A stretch of DNA of 64,000 nucleotides from Ehretia macrophylla (taxonomy: Eukaryota; Streptophyta; Magnoliopsida; Boraginales; Ehretiaceae), in assembly GCA_037974665.1 (NCBI GenBank), contig CM075782.1:44985851-45049850 (forward strand), written 5' to 3'. This document shows positions 1 to 12,789 of this stretch, piece after piece. The translations under genes and the position numbers were made by a program. The notes below the pieces were generated by a model that was not told the origin of the DNA, made no database searches, and saw only the letters and a program-made list of their open reading frames with translations. Every line of letters starts with the position of its first letter. Within the stretch, counting starts at the first letter, position 1.

Positions 1-1798
1 TAACGTTCAATTTTGGGCTCCGAAAATAGGGGCCGCCGAGTCGGCTTACTACCCCCGTTGTAGAGCTCTCGGAGAGCTTTCCAACGGTATGCTGTGCGCC
101 ACGTAACTCCTTACGGATCAATCGTTATGGGCACCGGAGCGATAGAGACCTGGTCCCAAGCCCCACACGCTCGGTTTGCGGGCCCAGCCTCTACGTGAGG
201 CGAAGTTGTCTTGCCCAAGCGTGGGATTCGGGAATAGTAATGTGGTAGATTAGGTTGTCGTCCTTTTTGGAGCTCATGACGTACGATCCGGGACCGAAAA
301 ACAGCGCAAAAGAATAAAATTGTCCCAAAATTGAGGAAAACGTTTGATTTTGGGCTCCGAAAATAGGCGCAGCTGAGCAGGCCTGCTGTCCCCATCGTAG
401 AGCTCTCGAAGAGCTTTCCAACGGTATGCGTGCGCCGTGTAACTCCTTATGGATCAAAAGTTATGGGCACTGGAGCGACTGAGACCTGGTCCCAAGTCCC
501 AAGCCCCACGCCCTCAGTTTGCGGGCCCAGCCTCTATGTGAGACGAAGTTGTCTTGCCCAAGGTGCATTGTTATTCGGTAATAGAAATGTGATGGATTAG
601 GTTGTCGTCCTTTTCGCGGCTTACGACGTATGATCCTGGACGGAAAAACAGTGCAAAAAAAGTAAATTGTCCCGAAATTGATGAAAATGTTTAATTTTGG
701 GCTCTGAAAATAGGCACAGCTGAGCAGGCTTGCTACCCCCGTCGTAAAGTTCTTGGAGAGCTTTCCAATGGTATGTTGTGCGCTGCGTAACTCCTTACGG
801 ATCAAAAGTTATTGGCACCGGAGCGACGGAGACCTGGTCCCAAGCCCCACGCCCTCGGTTTGCGGGCCCAACCTCTACATGAGGCGAAGTTGTCTTGCCC
901 AAGGTGAATTGTTATTCGGTAATAGAAATGTGAAGGATTAGGTTGTCGTCCTTTTCGCGGCTCACGACGTATGATCCGGCACGGAAAAACAGCGCAAAAG
1001 AAGTAAATTGTACTGAAACTGATGAAAATATTTGATTTTGGGCTCCGAAAATAGGCTTAGCTGAGCAGGCTTGCTGCCCCCGTCGTAGAGCTCTCAGAGA
1101 GCTTTCCAATGGTATGATGTGCGTCGCGTAACTCTTTACGGATCAACAGTTATGGGCACCGGAGCGACGGGACATGGTCCCAAGCCCCACGCCCTTAGTT
1201 TTCAGACCCAGCCTCTACTTGAGGCGAAGTTGTCTTGCCCAAGGTGCATTGTTATTCGGTCATAGAAATGTGATGGATTAGGTTGTCGTCCTTTTCGCGG
1301 CTCACGATGTACGATTCGGGACAGAAAAACAGCACAGAAGAAGAAAAGAATCCCAAAACTGATGAAAACGTTCAATTTTTTGCTGCAAAAATAGGTGCTT
1401 CCCACGTCGTAGAGCTCATGGAGAGCTTTCCAACGGTATGCTGTGGGCCACGTTAATTCTTACGGATCAAAAGTTATGGGCACCGGAGCGACGGAGACCT
1501 GGTCCCAAGCCCCACGCCCTCGGTTTGCGGGCCCAGCCTCTACGTGAGGCGAAGTTGTCTTGCCCAAGGTGCCATGTTATTTGGTAATAGAAATGTGATG
1601 GGTTAGGTTGTCGTCCTTTACGCGGCTCACGACGTACAATTCGGGACGGAAAAACAGCGCAAAAGAAGAAAATTATCCCGAAACTGATAAAAATGTTCAA
1701 TTTTGGTCTCCGGAAATGGGCACAGCTGAGCAGGCTTGCCGCTCTCGTCGTAGATCTCTCAGAGAGCTTTCCAAGGGTAGGCTGTGCGCCGCGTAACT
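1..1798. repeat. Satellite-like tandem array, about 341-bp unit, left block
   Basis: A landmark near GAGCTCTCGGAGAGCTTTCC recurs at about 63, 400, 747, 1088, 1412 and 1753, so the period is 324-347 bp, mostly about 341. Each unit carries the same succession: an AGAGCTCT inverted core, a GGATCAAAAGTTATGGGCAC stretch, a GC-rich segment with CCCAAGCCCCACGCCCTCGG, and an A-rich segment with GGAAAAACAGCGCAAAAG. Units differ by scattered substitutions and small indels. The array starts before the window and is cut at 1798 by the LTR of a gypsy element. Base composition is clearly richer in GC than the rest of the window. I see no gene in it. Confidence 0.9.
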
Positions 1799-4700
1799 TG
1801 TCACGCCCCAACCCGGCCTATAAAGGTTAGACTAGGGTGTGATCTAAATATTCAAGTCATATCTCGTACTTAATCGTTCATGAAAGTTTAACAGTTAACA
1901 TTTTAGCCTAAACTCCACAATTTTCTGGAAAACCGGCAGCATAACGGTTGTAATTGGGCTCTTTGGTTTGACCTAATTCTCTAAACGCCTCAAAATTTTC
2001 AATCTCCACTTCATTACCAACTAAGATTACTATTTATGACCAATCGAAACGCCTACCAGTTATCTCGAAGTCTCGTTTGATTAATAACCTAGCATAATAC
2101 TATGTCTCGTTTGTTTGTTAATCCTCGTTACAAAAGCACCTGTTGGTCTTAACTTAACAATGAGTACCTGCTTAAGATTGGTTAGGTTCATTTTACTTAG
2201 TCCTTACCTGAGACTTCATAATCCTATGATAGATACTAGCCAATAATGATAGCAAAAACGACCATAGTAGTGTCTATCTAGTTATTATCAGTACAAACCA
2301 AAATTAGACCCCAAATTACAACGGGGGTCTTTTACATTACAATAGCAAGCATCATAAGAAATGAAATAGTCTTCAAGCAACATATTGTTCACAAAATGGC
2401 CATAGTCACGTAAGGCACGTAGGGCAAGCAATCATTCCAAGGAATCATTGTTAGGCACGTCGTCCTCGGGTACCTGTTCTTGGTCTTCTTCACCTGAGAT
2501 GATAAAAGAGGGTGAGTCCTTATGAACTCAGCGAGGGGAAAACGAGAAATAAGTTTTGAAACTCATTTTCCGGTTCAACTTATGAAAACCCTTTTTGCAA
2601 GCATGAATATATCACAAGTAAGTATATAACATAATGTAAAAGTAAAGGAACACAATTACCAGTCTTTCCTCCCCGAGGTCCTCTAGGAACCAAGCGAGAG
2701 TACTTATACACATAGTGAAAAGGATACGGTGAGCTTTTGCTCTCAGTTCAATTCCAGTATCAGTTGTTGCGGTCGGTTTCAGGTCATCCCCTTATCACGC
2801 CAAATGAGTGTACTCCGGATGTACCCCGAAATTCTACGACCCAATTCTCCGAGGAAGTCTAGCCCCCAAGCGAGAAAGGGAATTGGACAATGGTAGTCAC
2901 GGTTGCACCGGAAAGCCCGATGCCGCCCGGTGTGCGTGAACGCTACCATACCAGAATGAAATGTTGTAACCTTGTATGCAATGCACATTTATGACATTTA
3001 ATATATCACATTTGGAGGTCAACAAAGTAGGTTGCCTCCGAGCAGTCATAAGATTTCACATTGACAAGTAAACAAGCGAGGCATGATATGACAGGCAAGT
3101 TCGCTTATAAAGCACATGGAGTTATATGAGTATTAAACGGGCAGCCATGTAACGCATGTAAATCAAGTCATATAACTCACTTCGAAGTTCACGTAATCAA
3201 ATAACAAGATTATTCAACATGCGACGACATCTACGTGGATCCGGGTGCAAGAAAGGCCTACTTGTCAACATGTAATCATCGAAATCATGTTTAGGGCTAT
3301 GAGGGAAACTACGGGCAGCCTACTAATTACATAATTAAACACGATATTCGTAGGATCAACACTTAGCGAATTTACCTAGTCACTAGGGTTTCAATTCGTG
3401 CTTACCCGTGCGATTAAGCCCCAAGTCATCTCGTAATTAAGCTCAAGCCATGTATTGATTAATTCAAACACCCTTAAGCATTCAAAACACTCCACACAAC
3501 ATCCAAATGCCACAATCCCAAGCATTTTATACAACAAGGGAAGCTACATTAATTTTTCTAAGCATATCAATAGGTGAAACCCTCACTGCAATGGACTGTT
3601 TTCTCATGATCATTAAGACAAGAAAAAAATCTCCAATTCCAGTGAAAAAGATGTCAAATTAAATCTTAAGGAGTGAACTAAATTCAGAAACAAACCTCGC
3701 ATCATTTGGAGTTCGGGTTCAAGAGTTATAGCCAAAACAGTGAGACTACACAAAACTGTCCAGATTTGCACACATTTCAATACTTGTCGTTTTTGAGGGC
3801 CTTAGGGTCAGATTTAGCCTTAATCCATTTCTGAGAAAAATGTCCATAACTGAAAAATCGAGCAGCACACCAAATTACATGCATTTTGGATGTCATTTAC
3901 TAAGTCAAAACTGGTTCGTTCTACAAGGTCAGTGAATCTGCCAAAACCTACTTCATTTTTCCAGACTTTCCAGATTTGGACACATTTTGATATTTTGTCA
4001 TTTTGAGGACCTTAGATTCAAAATTAGCTTTGGCCTATTTCTGAGAAACGTGTTCAGAACTGGAAAAACTAGTTACCTACCAATGTTAACGCATTTTCAA
4101 CATCATTTACCTAGTCAAAATCACCTCGCACCAACAAGCCAGAAGGCTGTCACATACCCGATTTCATCTATCATCACATTCTAGCCAAATATCTTGCCAT
4201 GCATGTTTATAAAAGCTCATGAACACACATATATCTCAAGTACAGAACTAAATATAGACATTTAAGGGCATGCATGTGGTTTTTTGAAAGGTTTTCAAGA
4301 TGTTTTAGCCCTCACCTTAGCAAGACAACAAAGAAGATGCTCAAACTCTTGGTAAAGCACAAAGTTAATCTTTTTCCTTGCTTAGCCGAGAGACAACTTG
4401 GGATTTCTCTAATTTCCTAGCTTAGTAACCAAGTTCTTAGTAGGTGCATGTGGTTAGAACAAGAAGAAAAGAAATGGAAGCTAACAAACTCATCTAAGCC
4501 GAAATGGAGGTGCTAAAGGCTTGCATGTGCATTTCTTTGCTCCTAGCTTTGTTTGGTCGAGCTCCTATGTAGCTTGGAATACTTGAAGAGCCTTAGGATG
4601 AAGAACTTAGCTATGGAGAGTAGAAACTCAGCCAAGGCCGAGAGAGAGAGAAGAAATGAGAGAGGAATGAGAGGAAAATGAGAGAAAATGAAAGAAAATG

Positions 4701-5388
4701 AAAAGCTTTGTTGGGCAAAGATGCTTGTTGGCCTAGGGCCTTGCAAAATCAGAATTTTGTGTCTTCAAGGAGCATTTTTTGAATCCTTAGCATGGGCAAT
4801 TGAGAATGGGTCGAGAATGGTGCATTGGGGAGGGTTTTGAGTCATTTTTTAAGGCTTTGTGTCATAATATGTCATGGAATTGTCTAGGTTCAATTTTGAA
4901 TTATGCAAGCAAGCACAAATGCAAACAAGGTGGTCGGCCAAGGCATTGCAAGAATCTGAATTTTTTTTTGTCTTGTTCAAGGCTTATTTTATTGTGTGTT
5001 TGGGATATGCAAAGAATAAAGAATAAAGAATAAAGAATGTCTAGCTTTTGGTGCAATTTCGTCTTCTAGTGCATTGACTTAGCATTTTAATATTAGTTAG
5101 TGGAGTTTGTAGGGTTAATTATTGATCTAGTGCTTCGTGTAAGATGCTTTCTTGATTAGTGTGAGGGCACGCTTTCCTAGGTCTACGGCACGCACTACGA
5201 GGTAGGGCACGAACTACGAGATGAATGCACGTTTTCCAAGTAAATGCACGCAACCCTAAATGAATGCACTTAATTCAATGCAAGGCACACAAAACGAAAC
5301 ATGATTCTTAAACCTAGGTCAAGGCACGCAAATCTAGGTTAGGCACACGAAACGAGGTATCGCACGCAAATCGCGGTCGGGCCTCACA
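1799..5388 (-). repeat. 3' LTR of the gypsy element (3,590 bp)
   Basis: On the minus strand the LTR begins TGTGAGGCCC directly after a polypurine tract and ends GGGGCGTGACA at 1799, giving the expected TG...CA ends. At 3.6 kb it is long, as known for Tekay/Del chromoviruses. Inside, 3620-4130 holds two diverged copies of a stretch resembling CCAGATTTG-ACACATTT, near 3763 and 3963. Small open frames (for example 4543-4746 and 4800-5033) show no recognisable protein. Only one LTR is present, so an insertion age cannot be estimated from LTR divergence. Confidence 0.85.
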
Positions 5389-5401
5389 TCCTCCTCTCCT
5401 T
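5389..5401 (-). promoter_or_regulatory. Polypurine tract of the gypsy element
   Basis: The minus strand reads AAGGAGAGGAGGA immediately before the LTR start TGTGAGG. This is the usual plus-strand primer site for LTR retrotransposons. It lies about 20 bp past the stop codon of pol and fixes the LTR border at 5388. Confidence 0.85.
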
Positions 5402-5422
5402 AAAAGAATTTCGTCCCGAAAT

Positions 5423-8400
5423 TCAATATTTCCTTTGAAATAAAGTTGGATATTGTTGCTCCATCTGGTCCCGCCTTTCCCACGTTGCTTCTTCAACTCC
5501 ATGATGATCCCACAACACTTTCACCATCGGTATAGATTTGTTGCGCAACTCCCAATCTTGCTGGTCTAGGATCCGAATGGACTTCTCTTCATAAGACAAG
5601 TTCTCCCGAAGCTGCAACGGCTCTGGCTCCAAGATATGCGATGGATCAGGATGATACTTCCGTAGTATCGAAACATGAAAGACGTCATGAAAATTGGAGA
5701 GGTTTTGGGGTAGTGCCAGGCGATACGCCAATTTGCCAACCCTCTCAATTATTTCAAATGGTCCTACAAACCTCGGGCTTAACTTTCCACCCTTGTCGTG
5801 TTTAATCAGTCCCCTCCGAGGTGATATCTTCAAGAATACCTTGTCGCCGACATCAAACTCTAGGCTCCGTCGGTCTACATAACTTTTCTGCCTGCTCTGG
5901 GCGGTAAGCATCCGTTTCCGGATAAGGTGGATATTATCAACAGTCTTCATAAGTTCAGGTAGAAGGGTCGGGTCAAAAGTCTTCGTCTCACCTACTTCAT
6001 CCCAGTAAATTGGGGATCGACACTTACGTCCATACAACGCCTCAAATGGGGCCATCCCGATAGTGGCCTGATAACTATTATTATAAGCGAATTCTGCTAG
6101 AGACAGATATTTCTCCCAACCTTTCCCGAAGTCTAAAACACACGCCCTCAGCATATCCTCCAAAATCTGAATAGTTCTCTCAGATTGTCCATCAGTCTGA
6201 GGGTGATAAGCCGTACTGAAACTCAACTTCGTTCCCAAAGCTTCTTGCAATCTCTTCCAAAATCAGGAAGTAAAACGAGGATCCCTATCCGATACAATAC
6301 TCACAGGCATCCCGTGCAATCTTACAATCTCCGCCACATACATATCTCCCAATTTCTCAGGGCTATCCTCCTTGTTCATCGGTAAGAAGTATGCTGACTT
6401 GGTCAATCTATCCACTATAACCCAAACGACGTCATGACCCTTTTGTGACCTGGGCAGGTCCATAACAAAGTCCATAGTTATATGTTCCCATTTCCATTGA
6501 GGAATCTCCAACGGCTGTAGTAAACCTGCTGGTCGTTGATGTTCTGCTTTGACTCTCTGGCAAGTCAAACACCGTGCCACAAACTCTGCAATCTCTCTCT
6601 TCATGTTATTCCACCAATAGTGTTGCTTCAAATCCCGGTACATCTTTGTTCCGCCAGGGTGAATAGTTTATCTTGAATTATGGGCTTCTTCAAGAATCTT
6701 CTTTTTCAGCTCTGGCTCATTAGGAACACAAATCCGATTCCTAAACCTCCAAATACCATCATCATGAAACTTAAAATCTGTGTTGCTTTCTTTAATCTTC
6801 TGAAACTGTTGGTCCTTCTGTTGAGCCTCTCGCAATTCAGACAACAAGGTCGATTGAACTTGTGTAGTGGCAAAAAGTAACCCTTTTTGAGTCAATTGTG
6901 GTTTCCACAAGAATGCTTCCTCTAACAACTCCTGAACCTTGACTTCTAGTTTTGTCATGCTCGCTTTCCTACTTAAGGCATCTGCAACTACATTTGCTTT
7001 ACCAGGCACATAATTGATTGTGCAGTTATAATCATCCAAAAGCTCCATCCACTGTCTTTGCTTCATGTTCAACTCTTTTTGTGAGAACAAGTATTTCAAG
7101 CTTTTGTGATCAGTAAATACCTCGAACTTGTTACCCCACAGATAGTGCCTCCATTTCTTGAGTGCAAACACAATAGTCGCTAACTCCAAATCATGTGTCG
7201 GGTAGTTCAATTCATACGGCTTCGGTTTCTTAGAGGCATACGCAATCACTCTACCATTTTGCATCAACACACAACCTAGACCTTCCTTCGAAGCATCGCT
7301 ATAGATTACAAAACCTTGACTCCCTTAAGGCAATGCAAGAACAGGTGCAGTAGTCAATCTTTTCTTCAATTCTTGGAAGCTGTTCTCACACTTGTCATCC
7401 CATACGAACTTTGTTTTCTTTTGAGTGAGCTTTGTAAGCGGTCCTGCAACATTTGAGAAATCCTTCACGAACCTCTGATAATAGCTGGCTAGACCGAGAA
7501 AATTCCGAACCTCCGTAACATTTTCCGGCTTCTTCCAAGACATCACCGCTTCTATCTTTGCTGGATCGACTGCTATTCCCTCTTGGGATATGATGTGCCC
7601 CAAAAATGCAATCTGCTGCAACCAAAACTCGTACTTGCTAAAATTTGCATACAATTGATGCTTTCGAAGTTTCTGCAGTACCAACCGCAGATGTTGTTCA
7701 TGCTCAGCCTCGGATTTCGAGTACACCAAAATATCATCAATGAAGATCATCACAAATTGGTCCAAGTAAGGTTGAAACACCCTGTGCATCAAGTCCATAA
7801 AAGCTGCAGGGGCATTAGTTAGTCCAAATGGCATCACCACATATTCATAATGCCCATATCTCGTCCTGAAAGCCATTTTAGGCACATCCTCTTTTTTGAT
7901 CCGCAACTAATAGTACCCTTGCCTCAAGTCGAGCTTTGAATACACTTTGGCTCCTTGAAGTTGATCAAACAACTCGTCAATCAGTGGAAGTGGGTATTTA
8001 TTCTTGACAGTCACTTGGTTCAATCCACGGTAATCGATGCATAGCCTCAGCGTTCCGTCTTTCTTATTTACAAATAGGACTGGTGCACCCCATGGAGAAG
8101 AACTTGGTTGAACAAACCCCTTCTTCAACAATCCTTGCAATTGGTCCTTCAATTCTTGTAGCTCGGTCGGTGCCATACGATAGGGAGCTTTAGATATCAG
8201 CTGGATGCCAGGCAGTAACTCTATAATGAACTCGATCTCCCGATTTGGGGGTAAACTGGGTAATTCTTCTGGAAACACATCCGCATAATCTTTAATCACT
8301 GGCATCTCCTCCAACTTAGCTTTGTCCGACGGCTTGTTGATGAGGTAAGCTAAGTATCCACTGCATCCTTTTCTCAACGACTTCACTGCTTTCGTAGATG

Positions 8401-9030
8401 AAATGATGGAACTCCCGGTGAAATCTGTTCGACCCATTACCTCCAGTATTGGTTGACCAGGTATCCGGAATGTTACAATCTTCGTCCGGCAATCTAGTTG
8501 GGCATGATGCTTTGCCAACCAGTCCATCCCTAAAATGACTTCATAGTCTCGAAAGGGTAATACAATAAGATTGGCTGAGAATTCCCTATCTTTAATTTGG
8601 ATTTTACATGCTTTACAAGCTGCGCTAGTAACAAGTTTAGAACCCATCGGAGTACCAACTTCTACTTCGTAAGGCAAACATACAACTCGTAGCTTTACAC
8701 GTTGCACACATAAGGGAGTAATAAATGAATGAGTAGCACCTAGATCAATTAGCACCCTAATAGGTTGATTCAGTATGACGAATGTACCTTCAACAACAGC
8801 GGTCTCCTCTGGAAGCTCCTCGCACTCAATAGCATAAGCTCGAGCCTGAACTCTAGGAACTGGAGTCTTTCCTCTACCAGATGGTTTAACTTGATTTTGT
8901 CCTGCTTGCCATTTAGGGCAATCCTTGATCTGATGCTGATCACTACCACACCGCACACATCGTCCTGACTTCTTCCAGCACTGGGCCTCGGTGTGACCCT
9001 TCTTGTCATAGTAAGAACAGTTGACAGATT
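5423..9030 (-). pseudogene. Gypsy gag-pol polyprotein, 5'-truncated, four nonsense codons
   Basis: One continuous minus-strand frame, with no frameshift, runs from the satellite junction to a stop at 5423-5425. Domains in order: gag zinc knuckle (C-x2-C-x4-H-x4-C type, near 8900-9010); aspartic protease with DLGATHSF where D-S/T-G is expected (near 8735); reverse transcriptase with MPFGLTNAP and the catalytic FIDD (near 7750); RNase H with DHKSLKYLF (near 7110); integrase with HHCC zinc residues and D-D-E core residues (6,640-6,100); and a C-terminal chromodomain ending in [12 protein letters not shown] (near 5,450). In-frame stops occur at 7907-7909 (TAG), 7325-7327 (TAA), 6668-6670 (TAA) and 6263-6265 (TGA). 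The copy cannot make a full polyprotein. The first ~16 codons of the open frame upstream are satellite sequence, not gag. Confidence 0.93.
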
Positions 9031-9034
9031 GAGT

Positions 9035-9490
9035 AGCAGGCTTGCTGCCCCATCGTAGAGCTCTCGGAGAGCTTTCCAACTGTATACTATGTGCTACGTA
9101 ACTCTTTACGGATCAAAAGTTATGGGCATTGGAGTGACGGAGACCTGGTCCCAAGCCCTATGCCCTCGATTTGCGAGCCCAGCCTCTACGTGAGGCGAAG
9201 TTGTCTTGCCCAAGGTGCCATGTTATTCAGTAATAAAAATGTGATGGATTAGGTTGTCGAACTTTTCGCGGCTCACAACGTACGATCCGGGACGAAAACA
9301 CAGTGCAAAAGAAGAAAAGAGTCCTGAAACTTATGAAAACATTCAATTTTGGGCACCAATAATGGGCATAGCCGAGTAGGGTTGTTTCCCACGTCGTAGA
9401 GCTCACAGAGAGCTTTCCAACGGTATGTTGTGCGCTGCGTTACTCCTTACGGATCAAATGTTATGGGCACCAGAGTGACGGAGTGTGGTT
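9035..9490. repeat. Satellite-like array, right block (about 1.3 units)
   Basis: The same repeat as at 1-1798 resumes with GCAGGCTTGCTGCCCC and carries landmarks near 9058 and 9399, a spacing of 341 bp. It starts within a different part of the unit from where the left block was cut, so the gypsy element and satellite are not related by a clean insertion. The block ends near 9484-9490 where a copia RNase H remnant begins. Confidence 0.88.
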
Positions 9491-11500
9491 CCTTAGGTTC
9501 TTCTTGGTACCAAGTCCTTATAGTACATAGCTACAAAGCTTCTAGTACTATCATGAAAACTCTTATTCCATTAAGAATTACCCGAGTTTCTATTTCTCTT
9601 CCTTGCAGCTTTCCCTATTACCGCAAACTCTGATCTCCATGGTGAACTGACAATACCAAATTGTCATCCTTTACAACTATACATAGAGTGAATATACATC
9701 CAGAGATCCACTCTTGGATTCTACATGACTTATTTTGGAAAAAATACACACCTTGTAGGCATTAGGATACTAGACAGATATATCAGCATATAATCCCTCT
9801 TTCTCCAAGACACTTGAGTATATGCATATCCATCACTTAATAACTTGATCTTAGATGTAATTGATATTTGCTTATCATGCCCATGGCAATACAAAGATCC
9901 AATCTGGGACGGAATCATGACATACCCTCAATTTCCAACTGTTGCCACACATGGAAAATCCCTTCATCACTTCTATCTGCTTACTTGTCTCTAGACAATA
10001 ATCCTGAGATAGAGATAATCCAAGTCTGAAAAGTAATGCCCATTTTTCATGGAGACTTGTATGCCAAAGTCGATTTGTGTCTTCTCCAAAAGTGAACCTT
10101 GAAATAACACTGGTGTCTTAGCTTTGCGACCTCGCAAAGACACAGTTCACTTTGTTTCAATCTCTTTATTTTTGTTCCAAGAAGACTTCTAGACCACAAT
10201 AGTAAATGCACACTTGTAGTCAAGAGTGCTCCTCAATAATCTTCTTTGTTCTTTCACACATGCAAGGCTTACTTAACATCTTGATCAAAACAAATTTGAT
10301 CAAATCTAATGTCTCCAGTACCCTGTATGTCAGCTTTCATCCAAATAAATAGACCTTCAAGCTCACTGACAGTATGTTCTTGAACCCAATAGCATACTTC
10401 TAGATCCATTAAGACTTTTACCCAAAGAAAACTGTCTTGATATCTATTAGTCATATCTAGCATTCAAAATGAATACCAATGACAAAAAGTGTCTAGATGG
10501 ATTCTAGCATGATCATTTGCAAAGACATCTTCTTATAATCAGACCATTCCTTTCTAAGAGAACTTTGCAATCATGTCTGGCTTTGAAGATTTTCATTTTT
10601 TTGACCATCTACTTCACTTGTAGTATACTATTCACATCCTATGGGGTTTATTTCTTCGGATGTGATGTTAAACGGTTTCATACGTCTGTATGTACATAGA
10701 TAACTACTTTGTGATCTGTGGGATCCATTTCTAGAATATTAGAGTCAGTTCTAAAGGAAACTCTCTGATGTAGCTATCTAGGAATCCAGAATTCCTCCCA
10801 CTACAAGATAGTTCCATCTATGCGTAAGAACTAGATTACTGAACATCTACAACCTTTATAATGCTAGAGTAATCTAAAATTCTTACTTTTAGAACTATAT
10901 CTGAGTTAGGTTACTATAAAATTCTTACAACGTACCTCCAAGTACTTAGCCTGGACACTATACCACATCTATTCCTTGGTATTGTAGAATGTTCCCTACA
11001 TTGTATTCTTTGGATAACCCATGCAATAGTATGTGTCACATCTTGGTTTCCTATTTATTAGAACAGCTATTCAGTACATAGGCTAGACAACCCATTAAAT
11101 GAACTTTGTGCCAAAACTAGGTTCTAGCACTATCCATAATACTAGGGTGTCCTAAGTACTGATTTAAATAGAACCAATGATTGACATGCATAATCTCTAT
11201 TTCACTTGCATATTCCAAAAGAATATTATCAAAGACCTTTGAGTCCCCCATGGATCTTATCATATTCGATAGAATATAATTGTTCTTTTCTAACACACCA
11301 TTTTACTATCGTAAAATCCGTTGTAGTCACCTGAGTCACAACTAAGTAGTCCTAGAGCTCACCTAATAGATATTCACTTTCACGATCAATTTGAAGTACG
11401 ATGATTCGCATATTTAATCGTCGCTCCGTCTAAGCCTAAAATGCTCAGACTTTGCATTATGCGGTAAAAAATCATTCTTCTAATGATCATCTATGAAAGT
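9490..11500 (-). pseudogene. Copia A pol remnant (integrase, RT, RNase H)
   Basis: Translation of the minus strand in shifting frames gives recognisable copia pieces. Near 11,400-11,200 a DREGEYL-like stretch resembles the integrase DRGGEYL motif and is followed by a VFDNILLEYA-type segment. Near 11,060-11,160 a stretch aligns with the copia ending ...SVLRTPYELW...GCLAYVL. Around 10,460-10,280 the DNA matches the RT segment normally read as SIYGLKQASR-W-IRFD. Near 9,700-9,500 there are weak RNase H similarities. No frame stays open for more than about 60 codons. The assignment rests on motif order and DNA-level resemblance; exact domain limits are approximate. Confidence 0.7.
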
Positions 11501-12099
11501 CATGGGTATCTATTAATAAACCAGTTTTCTCATTGGTCTACACTTACGTATACCAAGCCTAGTATATCTTTTGTCCTTGCCGTTTAGCTGTGAGTGACAT
11601 TTCGATCACTTTTCACTAAGCCATGAGCCTATGGTTCAAGATCTAATGAGTCTAAAACTCATTCTTGACCATTCTCAATTAGCGTGGAGAACAAAATAGT
11701 AGACTTCGTTGGTTGGAGACTTTTCACTTAGAAATATGCAATGGAGTATTAATATAAAATACCATGTATTTAAAATAGAACCTATTATTGTACTATTCTA
11801 ACTGATATGAAACATCAGTATATAAAAGAATAAACAATAATCTGCGATTCTGAAACCTAGTTTCATCACATGTTCTAAAATACATGTATTCTAATCAATA
11901 AGAATAAATTAATAACTCCCACTGCTCTGACCCATCCCTTGCATAGCAAATGTTCTTCTATTATGCCTTCTTGTTACTTGAAACTCCTGCAACGATATGC
12001 AGTAATGGCTAGCGGCGTCTGAATCTACCATAGTAGATTTTACCACTAAACATGTTTCATAAACAAAGATTAATAGAAATACCTATTTTTGCTCTTAGC

Positions 12100-12789
12100 A
12101 AGATACTGTAGACAATCTTGTTTCTAATGTCCTTTCTGTTTGCACTTGAAGCACTTGTCGTTAGGCTTACCATTAGCATTCCTCTTCTTTCTACTTAGCT
12201 GTTCATCAAACTGCTCATATAGTTGTTCCACCTCTTTTTCCTTTACTTCCTGAAAATCCTCTAACAACCTCAAAGGTGTTTTGCTCAATCCATCTGTGAG
12301 GTACTCGAGCCTGTCTTGAGCTAGGATTCAAGTAGTGTCCAAAGGATCATTTTTACCTCACTTGCAAGACTGATCTTAGCTCCAATGATCTTGGCGATAA
12401 AAAAAATTCTGCATCATCTGGTGCACATGCACCTTGAAGCATTTTTTCTCTACCATCTTTGTAGCCATCACATCACACACAATTTCCAAAGAGGTCAACA
12501 TATAAGAAGCAGCTTTAATACTTTCGTGCTGAGACCGCATAGTATCAGACATGGAATTGAACACAAGGTTCTTGGCCTTGGCATCGGCCTCCTTTCAACG
12601 ATCCTCTGCTTCTCGACGATCTAAAGTAGAATATGGATGATATGCAGGAAAAGGTTGATCTAAGACATGTTTGCATTTTTCTACTTCAAGTACTATGTCT
12701 AGGTCATACACCCAACTTTTGAAATTATACCCAGTCAAAATATTCATGAAGAGATAATGGACTTTAAAGGAATCTAAATTTTCTGACAT
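12100..12789 (-). pseudogene. Copia A gag remnant
   Basis: The frame starts at an ATG at 12787-12789 and opens with a copia gag (UBN2-like) N-terminus containing NILTGYNFKSWVYDLDIVL. After frame breaks it continues with SMSDTMRSQHESI and KVHVHQMM, all typical of copia gag. A CCHC zinc knuckle reading CFKCKQKGH-stop-KQDC lies near 12,115-12,160; its aromatic position is a stop codon. The protein would package the element's RNA; this copy is non-functional because of multiple stops and frameshifts. Confidence 0.8.

Larger units (their letters stand above)
1799..9034 (-). mobile_element. Truncated Ty3/gypsy chromovirus (Tekay/Del-like)
   Basis: Read on the minus strand, this holds the end of gag (zinc knuckle), protease, reverse transcriptase, RNase H, integrase, a chromodomain, a polypurine tract and a complete 3' LTR. 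The 5' LTR, primer-binding site and most of gag are missing: the reading frame runs straight into satellite repeat near 9031-9036. The C-terminal chromodomain and long LTR fit the Tekay/Del group of chromoviruses; the clade is inferred from layout, not a tree. The element sits in the satellite array, with TAACT (1794-1798) next to the LTR as a possible half of the target duplication; its partner is lost. Confidence 0.9.

Noticed and set aside
111..1811. Minus-strand open frames of 65-114 codons repeated in each satellite unit
   Set aside because: Their peptide similarity follows from repeat identity; the unit length is not a multiple of three and no protein family is recognisable.
4543..5033. 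Open frames inside the gypsy LTR
   Set aside because: LTRs of this class are non-coding; the peptides are low-complexity (Ser/Phe/Leu-rich) or unrecognisable.
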